This document shows, piece after piece, positions 27,728 to 34,574 of a stretch of 64,000 bases of DNA. The position numbers and the translations under genes are program-made. The stretch's first letter is position 1. Every line of letters starts with the position of its first letter. This stretch comes from Paenirhodobacter hankyongi (GTDB lineage Bacteria; Pseudomonadota; Alphaproteobacteria; Rhodobacterales; Rhodobacteraceae). Under the pieces are notes generated by a model. It saw only the letters and a program-made list of their open reading frames with translations. It did not search any database and was not told the DNA's origin. The DNA is taken from NCBI RefSeq assembly GCF_003664585.1, contig NZ_RCHI01000002.1:62001-126000 (forward strand), written 5' to 3'.

Positions 27728-28869
27728 CGACGCTTCCCACCCTGAATGATCCGCTGGTCCTCGCCGGGCTCGGCGGCGCGGCGCTGGTCGTCGTGCTGTT
27801 GCTCTTGGTGCTGCGCGCCGCCGGCCGCTCGGCCCGCGCGCTCGATCCGCTGGTGGCGCAGCTCACCGCGCTTGGCGGCCGGGTGCAGGCGCTCTCGGAC
27901 GGGCAGCACCAGCTTGCGGGCGGGCTCCACCACGTCTCCGAGGCGCAGGCGGCAAGCCAGGCGCGGGTGCTGCAGCTGATGGAGGCACGGCTTGCCGAAG
28001 TGAACCGGGCGATGACCGAAAGCCTGCACGGCACCGCCACCCGCACCGCGCGCTCGCTCGGCGACCTGCAACAGCGCCTTGTCGCGATCGACAAGGCGCA
28101 GGCGAATATCGAGAAGCTGTCGGGCGACGTACTGGGCCTGCAGGACATCCTGTCGAACAAGCAGACCCGCGGCGCCTTCGGCGAGATCCAGCTGCATGAC
28201 ATCGTGCTGAAGGCGCTGCCCGCCGACAGCTACACGATGCAGGCGACGCTCTCGAACGGGCGGCGGGCGGATTGCCTCATCCACATGCCGAACCCGCCCG
28301 GCCCGATCGTGATCGACAGCAAGTTCCCGCTCGAGGCCTACGAGGCGCTGCGCCGCGCGAAAAGCCAAAGTGCGCTGATCGAGGCACAGCGGATGATGCG
28401 CATCGCCGTGCGCGCCCATATCCGCGCGATCGCGGAGCGCTACATCGTGCAGGGCGAGACCGCCGACAGTGCGCTGATGTTCCTGCCCTCCGAGGCGGTC
28501 TATGCCGAGCTGCACGCGAATTTCCCGGAACTGGTGCGCGAGGGCTTTGCGGCGAAGGTCTGGATCGTCTCGCCCACCACCTGCATGGCGACGCTGCACA
28601 CCATGCGCGCGGTGCTGAAGGACGCGCGGATGCGCGAGCAGGCCGGCGCGATCCGCCAGGAGCTGGCCGCGCTTTACGCCGACATCGACCGGCTCGGCCA
28701 GCGCGTCGGCAACCTCGACCGGCATTTCTCGCAGGCCGCGAAGGACATCGAGGAGATCCGGATCTCCGCCGACAAGGCCGGAAAACGCGCGCATCGGCTC
28801 GACAATTTCGACTTCGAGGAGCTGGCCCCCGGCGCTGATGTGACGCGCCCCCCGGGGCTGCTGCCCTGA
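27724..28869 (+). CDS. rmuC: DNA recombination protein RmuC
   Basis: 381 residues. One N-terminal membrane segment (GGAALVVVLLLLVLRAA) is followed by a coiled-coil region and the RmuC nuclease-like domain, with GAFGEIQLHDIVLKALP, PIVIDSKFPLEAYEALR, SALMFLPSEAVYAEL and IVSPTTCMATLHTMRAV. RmuC limits recombination at inverted repeats in E. coli. The ATG overlaps the mutL stop, so a repair protein pair is made together. Confidence 0.93.
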   Translation: MTTLPTLNDPLVLAGLGGAALVVVLLLLVLRAAGRSARALDPLVAQLTALGGRVQALSDGQHQLAGGLHHVSEAQAASQARVLQLMEARLAEVNRAMTESLHGTATRTARSLGDLQQRLVAIDKAQANIEKLSGDVLGLQDILSNKQTRGAFGEIQLHDIVLKALPADSYTMQATLSNGRRADCLIHMPNPPGPIVIDSKFPLEAYEALRRAKSQSALIEAQRMMRIAVRAHIRAIAERYIVQGETADSALMFLPSEAVYAELHANFPELVREGFAAKVWIVSPTTCMATLHTMRAVLKDARMREQAGAIRQELAALYADIDRLGQRVGNLDRHFSQAAKDIEEIRISADKAGKRAHRLDNFDFEELAPGADVTRPPGLLP

Positions 28870-28929
28870 CAGATGCGCCTTGCGCCCGCCGCCGTCTGGG
28901 GCGACACTGCAAGACCACAGGAGGTCTCC

Positions 28930-29277
28930 ATGCAGCTGCCGATCAGCCCGTCCAAAGTCGCCCATGTCATCATCCGAGCCCGCAAGTTCGACGCCGACAT
29001 TCCCGGCTCGGGCCAGGGCCGCGAGCTGCGCGCCTTCATCGCGTCGCTGAACGAGGACGAGCAGGCGGCGCTGACCGCGATCATGTGGATCGGCCGCGAG
29101 ACCTTTGACGCGAGCGAATTCGACGAGGCCTGGGAGACCGCCAAGGCCGAGGCGAGCGCTCCGACCGAGGATTACCTGCTCGGCGTGCCGATGCTGGCCG
29201 ATTACCTCGAAGACGGCCTGAACGCGCTCGATATCAGCCTCGAGGAAGCCGAGGAAGGCATCGACCCCTCCGTCTGA
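28930..29277 (+). CDS. DUF3775 domain protein
   Basis: A 115-residue acidic cytoplasmic protein with a consensus AGGAGGT before the ATG. It has ISPSKVAHVIIRARKFDAD, the conserved DEQAALTAIMWIGRETFD and YLLGVPMLADYLEDGLNAL, the DUF3775 pattern. The function is unknown. It lies 60 bp after rmuC and ends the plus-strand series, facing the response regulator gene across a double repeat hairpin. Confidence 0.85.
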   Translation: MQLPISPSKVAHVIIRARKFDADIPGSGQGRELRAFIASLNEDEQAALTAIMWIGRETFDASEFDEAWETAKAEASAPTEDYLLGVPMLADYLEDGLNALDISLEEAEEGIDPSV

Positions 29278-29286
29278 GCGCGGATC

Positions 29287-29408
29287 GAGGGGCGCTGCCC
29301 CTCTTCGCCTGCGGCGAATTCACCCCGAGGTATTTGCGGCAAGATGAAAGACCATTTTTCATCTTGCCTCAAATACCTCACGGGGGTGCGGGGGTGTGAA
29401 ACCCCCGC
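29287..29408. repeat. Inverted pair of the dispersed repeat forming a long hairpin
   Basis: Arms at 29328-29349 and 29357-29378 are 22 nt long with one mismatch and a 7-nt loop; the arms read AGGTATTTG...CAAGATGAAA and its complement. CACCCC and GGGGTG extend the stem outside. Satellite hairpins GAGGGGCGCTGCCCCTC and GCGGGGGTGTGAAACCCCCGC flank it. It lies between convergent genes and is a likely bidirectional terminator. Confidence 0.85.
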
Positions 29409-29417
29409 CCTGATCGC

Positions 29418-30104
29418 TTACGCCACCAGCCGGTAGCCACCCGATTCCGTCACCAGAAGCCGCGCATTCTGCGGATCGGGCTCGATCTTCTGCCGCAGCC
29501 GGTAGATGTGGGTTTCGAGCGTGTGGGTGGTGACCCCGGCGTTATAGCCCCAGACCTCGTGCAGCAGCACATCGCGCGGCACCACGCCATCGGTGGCGCG
29601 GTAGAGGAACTTGAGGATGTTGGTTTCCTTCTCGGTCAGCCGGATCTTGCGATCCTTGGCATCGACCAGCATCTTCATCGCCGGCTTGAACGTATACGGC
29701 CCAAGCTGGAACACCGCGTCTTCCGACTGTTCATGCGTGCGCAGCTGCGCGCGCAGACGCGCCAGAAGCACCGGGAACTTGAACGGCTTCGTCACGTAAT
29801 CATTCGCGCCGCTGTCGAGGCCAAGGATGGTGTCGGCGTCGGTGTCATGCCCGGTCAGCATCACGATCGGGCATTTCACCCCCTGCTTGCGCAGCTTCTT
29901 GCACAGCTCGCGCCCGTCGGTGTCAGGCAGGCCGACATCCAGCACCACGAGGTCATAGAGCGCTTCCTTCGCCTTCTCCACCGCCTCGGCGCCCGAGCCC
30001 GCCTCATACACTTCGAAATCCTCGGTGGCGACCAGCTGCTCGGCCAGCGCCTCGCGCAGATCGGTATCGTCGTCCACCAGAAGGATCTTTTTCAGTCCAG
30101 CCAT
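29418..30104 (-). CDS. OmpR/PhoB-family response regulator
   Basis: 228 residues. The receiver domain has the acidic pocket VDDDTD, phosphoacceptor Asp56 in LVVLDVGLPD, the Thr of MLTGHD and Lys of VTKPFK. The C-terminal winged-helix DNA-binding domain has LTEKETNILKFLY and THTLETHIYRLRQKI. No histidine kinase gene is adjacent, so it is an orphan in this window; its partner and targets are unknown. The gene is divergent from ribA. In-frame ATG at 30149 is less likely than 30104. Confidence 0.92.
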   Translation of the reverse strand: MAGLKKILLVDDDTDLREALAEQLVATEDFEVYEAGSGAEAVEKAKEALYDLVVLDVGLPDTDGRELCKKLRKQGVKCPIVMLTGHDTDADTILGLDSGANDYVTKPFKFPVLLARLRAQLRTHEQSEDAVFQLGPYTFKPAMKMLVDAKDRKIRLTEKETNILKFLYRATDGVVPRDVLLHEVWGYNAGVTTHTLETHIYRLRQKIEPDPQNARLLVTESGGYRLVA

Positions 30105-30180
30105 CTTGTTCGGGCCTCCGTTTCTGTCGGTGTCCTGCGTTCGGTGCAAAGCTGATGCCCGATCACGCGAACGGCAAGGG

Positions 30181-30200
30181 GCGTGAAATCTTTCTCACGC
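30181..30200. promoter_or_regulatory. Small inverted repeat in the ribA/response-regulator intergenic region
   Basis: GCGTGA, 8 nt, TCACGC. It sits between the divergent response regulator and ribA genes, a natural place for an operator. No known riboswitch fold is apparent. Confidence 0.3.
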
Positions 30201-30225
30201 GCTCGTGTCGCAGCACCGCGCCATG

Positions 30226-30254
30226 TTTCAATTTGTTTCAGGCATCGCTATCTC
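30226..30254 (+). promoter_or_regulatory. Candidate ribA promoter, leaderless geometry
   Basis: A weak TTTCAA (30226-30231), 17 bp, TATCTC (30249-30254). The -10 ends 7 nt before the first ATG of the pair at 30262/30265, with no Shine-Dalgarno. Confidence 0.35.
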
Positions 30255-30261
30255 TTGGGCC

Positions 30262-31338
30262 ATGATGACGCCCTTCTCCCTTGGCCCGACGGCCGCCGAA
30301 CGCCTGAACCGTGCCCGCGCCGACCTGCGCATGGGGTTGCCCGTAGTGCTGTCGGGAGAGCTTGCCGTGGCGATCGAGACGCTGAGCCCAGAGCGGCTGG
30401 CGGCGCTTGCCACACTCGGCCCGCTCACCCTCGCCATCACCTCCTGGCGCGCCGAGACGCTGAAGGCCCGCGTCTATGACAATGACCTCGCCCGGATCGT
30501 GGTGCCCGCGGACGCCGATCTTACCTGGCTGCGGGCGATCGCCGATCCGGCCGACGACCTGCGCATGCCGATGAAAGGGCCGCTGACAAGCCGCCGCGAG
30601 GGCGACGCCACCCTTGCCCGCGCCGCGATCGCCTTGGCCAAGACTTCGCAGCTGCTGCCCGCGGCGCTGCTTGCCCCGCTTCCCGATCCCGCACCCGAGG
30701 GGCTGACCACGCTCGACGCTGCCGAGGTGCTGCGCGAGATCTCGGCCGCGGCGGTGCTTGCTCCGGTCTCGGCCGCCCGCGTGCCGATGCGCGCGGCCGA
30801 AAAGGGGCGGCTCCATATCTTCCGCCCCGACGATGGCGGCGAGGAGCATTACGCCGTCGAGATCGGCTCGCCCGACCGCTCCGAGCCGGTGCTGGCCCGG
30901 CTGCATTCGGCCTGCTTCACCGGCGACGTGCTCGGCTCGCTGAAATGCGACTGCGGGCCACAGCTTGACGCCGCGCTGACGCAGATGGGGCACGAGGGGG
31001 CGGGGATCCTGCTCTACCTCAACCAGGAAGGCCGCGGCATCGGCCTTGCCAACAAGATGCGCGCCTATGACCTGCAGGATCAGGGCTTCGACACCGTCGA
31101 GGCAAACCACCGCCTCGGGTTCGAGGATGACGAGCGCGACTTCCGCATCGGCGCCGCCCTGCTGAAGAAGCTCGGCTTCTCGAAGGTGCGGCTGCTGACC
31201 AACAACCCCGCCAAGGTGCGGATGCTCGAGGCGAATGGCATCGAGGTGGTCGAGCGCGTGCCGCTGAAGGTCGGCCTCAGCCGCCACAACGCCGCCTATC
31301 TGGCCACGAAGGCGGCGAAGTCGGGCCATATCCTGTGA
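30262..31338 (+). CDS. ribA: GTP cyclohydrolase II with N-terminal extension
   Basis: A 358-residue enzyme for the first step of riboflavin synthesis (GTP to diaminohydroxypyrimidine phosphate). The catalytic domain is the C-terminal part: zinc cysteines Cys218, Cys229 and Cys231 in [20 protein letters not shown], then [19 protein letters not shown] and TNNPAKV. E. coli RibA is about 196 residues; here some 160 residues precede it, related neither in motif nor obviously in fold to RibB. GTG (30205) and ATG (30223) starts also exist upstream but lack Shine-Dalgarno support. The stop overlaps the next gene. Confidence 0.92.
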   Translation: MMTPFSLGPTAAERLNRARADLRMGLPVVLSGELAVAIETLSPERLAALATLGPLTLAITSWRAETLKARVYDNDLARIVVPADADLTWLRAIADPADDLRMPMKGPLTSRREGDATLARAAIALAKTSQLLPAALLAPLPDPAPEGLTTLDAAEVLREISAAAVLAPVSAARVPMRAAEKGRLHIFRPDDGGEEHYAVEIGSPDRSEPVLARLHSACFTGDVLGSLKCDCGPQLDAALTQMGHEGAGILLYLNQEGRGIGLANKMRAYDLQDQGFDTVEANHRLGFEDDERDFRIGAALLKKLGFSKVRLLTNNPAKVRMLEANGIEVVERVPLKVGLSRHNAAYLATKAAKSGHIL

Positions 31339-31910
31339 GCGCGCCGCTGCGCCTGACACCGCGCGGGCTGCTCGCCCACGGGCGCTGCATGCCGGTCGAG
31401 ATCGGCCGCGGCGGGCTCAGCTGCACGAAACGCGAGGGTGACGGCGCGACCCCGGTCGGCCGGCTCAGGATCGTCGGCATGCTCTATCGCGCCGACCGGG
31501 TGAAACGGCCCGGCCGCTGGGCGAAACCGATCGGTCCGGGCGATCTGTGGTGCGATGCGCCCACGCATCCCGCCTATAACCAGCCGGTGCGCGGGCCCTT
31601 CGCGGCCAGCCATGAACGCCTCGCCCGCCCCGATCCGCTTTACGACATCGTGCTGATCACCGACTGGAATTATCCCGACGCGCAGCCCGGCCGCGGCTCG
31701 GCGATCTTCGTGCATCAGCGCCGCCGGCCGGGCTTTCCGACGGCCGGCTGCCTCGCCCTGCGCCGCGCCGACCTGATCCGCCTCGCGCGCAGCCTCCGGC
31801 CGGGAACCGAGATCGTGATTCCCGACCTCGCCTGCTTTCATCTTGGCAAAAATACCTCGGGGTCCGGGGCAGCGCCCCGGAACGCCCGCCCCGCCCGCGA
31901 CAAGGCCTGA
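31335..31910 (+). CDS. L,D-transpeptidase (YkuD) family protein with repeat-derived tail
   Basis: 191 residues. The YkuD core has [17 protein letters not shown] and the active site [18 protein letters not shown], with His127 and Cys139. Relatives make or edit 3-3 cross-links in peptidoglycan. No clear signal peptide is visible, as in other short members. The family core ends around GTEIVIPD; the last residues from [11 protein letters not shown] onward are encoded by the dispersed repeat at 31836-31880, so the natural stop seems replaced. The GTG start overlaps the ribA stop (GTGA). Confidence 0.85.
   Translation: MSAPLRLTPRGLLAHGRCMPVEIGRGGLSCTKREGDGATPVGRLRIVGMLYRADRVKRPGRWAKPIGPGDLWCDAPTHPAYNQPVRGPFAASHERLARPDPLYDIVLITDWNYPDAQPGRGSAIFVHQRRRPGFPTAGCLALRRADLIRLARSLRPGTEIVIPDLACFHLGKNTSGSGAAPRNARPARDKA
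31836..31880 (+). repeat. Dispersed repeat inside the 3' end of the L,D-transpeptidase gene
   Basis: TTTCATCTTGGC, AAAATACCTCGGGG, then TCCGGGGCAGCGCCCCGG. The repeat is translated in frame as the C-terminal tail of the preceding gene. The same modules are intergenic elsewhere in the window. Confidence 0.75.
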
Positions 31911-31913
31911 GGC

Positions 31914-32579
31914 TCAGCCCGCCCGCGGCCCATAGTCCCGCGCCCCGAAGATCGCGGACCCCACGCGGACATGCGTTGCCCCGGCGGCGATAGCGGCCTC
32001 GAAATCGGAACTCATCCCCATCGACAGCCCGGTCAGCCCGTTGCGTGCCGCCATCCCGGCCAGCGCGGTGAAATGCGGCACCGGGTCCTCGCCCTCGGGC
32101 GGGATGCACATCAGCCCGACGACCGGCAGATCCATCCCCCGCGCCTCGGCCACGAAGGCGTCGACGCCCTCGGGCAGCACACCCGCCTTCTGCGGCTCGG
32201 CGCCGGTGTTCACCTGGATGAAAAGCTCGGGGCTCGCGCCGCGCGCCTGCGCCAGATGCGCAAGCTTCGTCGCCAGCGACGGCCGGTCGAGGGTGTGGAT
32301 CGCCTCGAACAGCTCGACCGCGATCTTCGCCTTGTTGGTCTGCAGCGGCCCGATCATGTGTACGGCAACGCCCGGGAAAGCCGCGCGCCAGGCCGGCCAC
32401 TTGCCCTGCGCTTCCTGCACGTAATTCTCGCCGAAAAGCGTGTGGCCGGCGCGCAGCACCGCCTCGACCCGTTCGGCCGGCTGCACCTTCGACACCGCGA
32501 TCAGCTGCACCGAACCGGCAGCCCGGCCCGCAGCCGCCTCTGCCGCGGCGACGCGGCGGGTGATTTCGTCAAGTCCCAT
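31914..32579 (-). CDS. YggS-family PLP homeostasis protein
   Basis: A 221-residue PLP-binding TIM-barrel protein that buffers pyridoxal phosphate. The PLP lysine is in LIAVSKVQPAE, followed by FGENYVQEAQGKW, MIGPLQTNKAK, FIQVNTGAEPQKAG, LSMGMSSDFE and VRVGSAIFG. GGAGGAT precedes the ATG at 32579; the ATG at 32591 contains that Shine-Dalgarno and is rejected. The gene converges on the L,D-transpeptidase with a 3-bp gap. Confidence 0.94.
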   Translation of the reverse strand: MGLDEITRRVAAAEAAAGRAAGSVQLIAVSKVQPAERVEAVLRAGHTLFGENYVQEAQGKWPAWRAAFPGVAVHMIGPLQTNKAKIAVELFEAIHTLDRPSLATKLAHLAQARGASPELFIQVNTGAEPQKAGVLPEGVDAFVAEARGMDLPVVGLMCIPPEGEDPVPHFTALAGMAARNGLTGLSMGMSSDFEAAIAAGATHVRVGSAIFGARDYGPRAG

Positions 32580-32619
32580 GGCATCCTCCATCGCGCCCCA
32601 GAAACCACGCGATGGCCCA

Positions 32620-32650
32620 AAAGAAAAGAGCGGGCGCAAGGCCCGCTCTT
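32620..32650 (-). terminator. Porin terminator
   Basis: A perfect 10-bp stem, AAGAGCGGGC and GCCCGCTCTT, with a 5-nt loop. On the minus strand it is followed by TTTTCTTTT. It is a strong intrinsic terminator 22 bp after the porin stop. Confidence 0.9.
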
Positions 32651-32671
32651 TCCCAATCAGGTTCTGAAGGA

Positions 32672-33589
32672 TCAGAACTTGAACTTCACGCCGAGGTCGG
32701 CAACCGGGTCCGAGCCCTTGATGTCGTCATCAGCGATGCCGCCGACGACCGAAGCGCCGCCGCCCAGATCGTAGGCCGCGCCGAGGCCGTACCAGGTCAC
32801 GTCGGCGCCGCCGACGAACTCAGCCTTCTGCACGTAGCCCATGACGGTGGTCGCGCCGAAGACCGACGAAACGCCGAGGCCGTAGGAGTTGTCGACCGGG
32901 TTCAGGTCGTCGCCCACAGCGTAGTAGGCCTTGACCGAGGTGTCGCCGAAGGTGGCAACGCCGGCCAGCTCGGCCTGGGTCATCTTGCCGCCAGCAGCGA
33001 GCTCGAGGTCTTCGTAGCCGAGGCCAACGGTGTAGTTGCCGAAGGTGTAGGCAGCGGCAACGCCGTAAGCCTGGTTCGCATCAACCGAGGTCTGGTCGAC
33101 GAAGCCGTCCGACAGCGACGCGGCGACCGAGAAGGCACCGGCGGTGTAGGTGTACAGCAGAGCCGACTGGGTGTTGTTGTCGAGGGTCAGGTACGGGATG
33201 TCGTTTTCGAGGCCAGCGCCCGAGGTCACGAGATCGGTGTAGCCGACTTCCGGCAGGTCGCCGAACAGGGCTTCCGGAGCCGAGACGACGTCGCCCATTT
33301 CGAGCTTGCCGAAGGCGCCCGAAACGTAGACCGAGCCTTCGGTGCCGTAGGCGGCGCCGTTGTTGGCGATCGAGTCGCCAGCCTGGTCAGCGCGGAACGA
33401 ACCACCGAACTCGAGGCCCGAGTCGGTCTGGCCCGAGAGCGTGAAGGTCACGCGAGCGCGGCTCGAGAAGTTCCAGTCGGAACCGTTGTAGGTGACGCCC
33501 ATGCGGCCGTCGCCCGAGAGAGTCACTTCAGCAGCGGCGAAGCCAGCCGAGAAGACCAGGGCGGTCGTCGCGAAGAGAACCTTTTTCAT
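32672..33589 (-). CDS. Major outer-membrane porin, R. capsulatus type
   Basis: 305 residues. A signal peptide is cut after AAA at residue 20, giving mature EVTLSGDGRMGV. Segments YNGSDWNFSSRARV, SGLEFG, EALFGDL, EVGYTDL, DIPYLT, YTFGNYTVGLGYE and the end VADLGVKFKF match the R. capsulatus porin of known structure, a 16-strand trimer. The C-terminal Phe is the usual barrel signature. Base composition is less GC-biased at third positions than the neighbours, as expected of a very highly expressed gene. It has a long leader and a strong terminator. Confidence 0.95.
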   Translation of the reverse strand: MKKVLFATTALVFSAGFAAAEVTLSGDGRMGVTYNGSDWNFSSRARVTFTLSGQTDSGLEFGGSFRADQAGDSIANNGAAYGTEGSVYVSGAFGKLEMGDVVSAPEALFGDLPEVGYTDLVTSGAGLENDIPYLTLDNNTQSALLYTYTAGAFSVAASLSDGFVDQTSVDANQAYGVAAAYTFGNYTVGLGYEDLELAAGGKMTQAELAGVATFGDTSVKAYYAVGDDLNPVDNSYGLGVSSVFGATTVMGYVQKAEFVGGADVTWYGLGAAYDLGGGASVVGGIADDDIKGSDPVADLGVKFKF

Positions 33590-33847
33590 CGTTTTCCCTC
33601 ATTGTCTCTAAGGTAAGCCCCAACTCAGGGAAATCCGAATTGGGTATGGCTGCTTTTTCCCTCCCGGCGCCTCTCATTGCAATGAAAACGACTGGCGTGG
33701 GGGCATTGACGCGGGGCGTGGTGCACTCTTGCCACAGTCCACGCGACCCCCTCGGCGCAGCCCTGCACACACGCCCCGCACACGCCCACGTGAAAGCGGT
33801 AACCTGCCGGATGAGGCGTGCAAGGGCGCGTCCTGCCGGGAAAATCC
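33590..33847. other. Divergent intergenic region between porin and DUF3576 genes
   Basis: Together with the promoter at 33848-33876 and its leader, this is the only gap over 300 bp in the window (33590-33918). I see no convincing gene in it. It holds a 12-bp perfect palindrome TCATTGCAATGA (33674-33685), an imperfect inverted repeat GCGTGG/CCACGC near 33716-33745, and on the porin side a CCCAA/TTGGG stem that would fall in the porin leader. Porin control elements are likely here but cannot be placed. Confidence 0.5.
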
Positions 33848-33876
33848 TTGTCGCCTCGCGGGGCTTGGGCTAGAGA
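33848..33876 (+). promoter_or_regulatory. Candidate promoter of the DUF3576 gene
   Basis: TTGTCG (33848-33853), 17 bp, TAGAGA (33871-33876), with the ATG at 33919 about 42 nt downstream. Confidence 0.45.
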
Positions 33877-33918
33877 CGGTCAAGGCCATCAGCTCGAAGC
33901 TCACGGGGACTGCATCCG

Positions 33919-34467
33919 ATGAAAATCCGACACATCCTGCGCGCCGGGACCATTGCAGGTGTCACCCTCACGCTCGCGGGCTGCGGCGGCATTTCCAGCG
34001 GGAATCTCTTCGGTGGCGGCTCGCGAAAGGCCGCTCAGACCGAGACGACCGGGCCGATGCCGGACCCGACGCAGGTCTCGCACATGGCCGGCGGCAACAA
34101 CGACTGGGAATATCGCCAGAAGTCCTCGACCGTGTGGGATCTGTTCTCGAACAGCGACGATCCGAACGTGAAGCTCGAGGTCAACAAGTACATCTGGAAC
34201 GCCACGCTCGAGGTGCTCGACTTCCTGCCGATCCAGACCGTCGACCCGTTCTCGGGGCTGATCGTCACCGGCTATGGCACGCCCCCGGGCGGTGGCCGTG
34301 CCTATCGCGCCACGATCCACATCACCGATCCGGCGCTCGATGCGCGCAGCCTCAAGGTGTCGCTCGAAAGCAAGGGCGGCGCGGTGTCGCCCGACACCGT
34401 GCGCGCGGTCGAGGATGCGATTCTCACCCGCGCCCGTCAGCTGCGGATCGCCGATTCGAACCTCTGA
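33919..34467 (+). CDS. DUF3576 lipoprotein
   Basis: 182 residues with a lipoprotein signal ending TLAGC (Cys22), a glycine-rich linker, then the DUF3576 domain: VNKYIWNATLEVLDFLP, VDPFSGLIVTGYG and RAYRATIHITDPALDARSL. The family is common in alphaproteobacteria and is predicted periplasmic or outer-membrane; its activity is unknown. It lies before leuS-lptE and may share transcription with them past a hairpin. Confidence 0.88.
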   Translation: MKIRHILRAGTIAGVTLTLAGCGGISSGNLFGGGSRKAAQTETTGPMPDPTQVSHMAGGNNDWEYRQKSSTVWDLFSNSDDPNVKLEVNKYIWNATLEVLDFLPIQTVDPFSGLIVTGYGTPPGGGRAYRATIHITDPALDARSLKVSLESKGGAVSPDTVRAVEDAILTRARQLRIADSNL

Positions 34468-34474
34468 GCCCGGT

Positions 34475-34503
34475 GCGGGCGGGGAATTTTGCCCCTGCCC
34501 GCC
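34475..34503 (+). terminator. Hairpin between DUF3576 gene and leuS
   Basis: GCGGGCGGGG, loop AATTTT, GCCCC-T-GCCCGC. The stem is stable but no T-tract follows, so termination is uncertain. Confidence 0.4.
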
Positions 34504-34574
34504 GGCTCGTCTCTGGACCTTGAGCCCCGCCACGGTGTAGCAAGCGCCTCGCAGACTTCGTTTGAGGGGCCGAG

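Noticed and set aside
30105-30261. FMN riboswitch before ribA
   Set aside because: The gap is short and shows only a 6-bp inverted repeat; the multi-helix RFN fold is not present.
33640-33873. A 77-codon plus-strand frame in the porin upstream region
   Set aside because: It lacks a Shine-Dalgarno and any family pattern, and it overlaps the proposed DUF3576 promoter.
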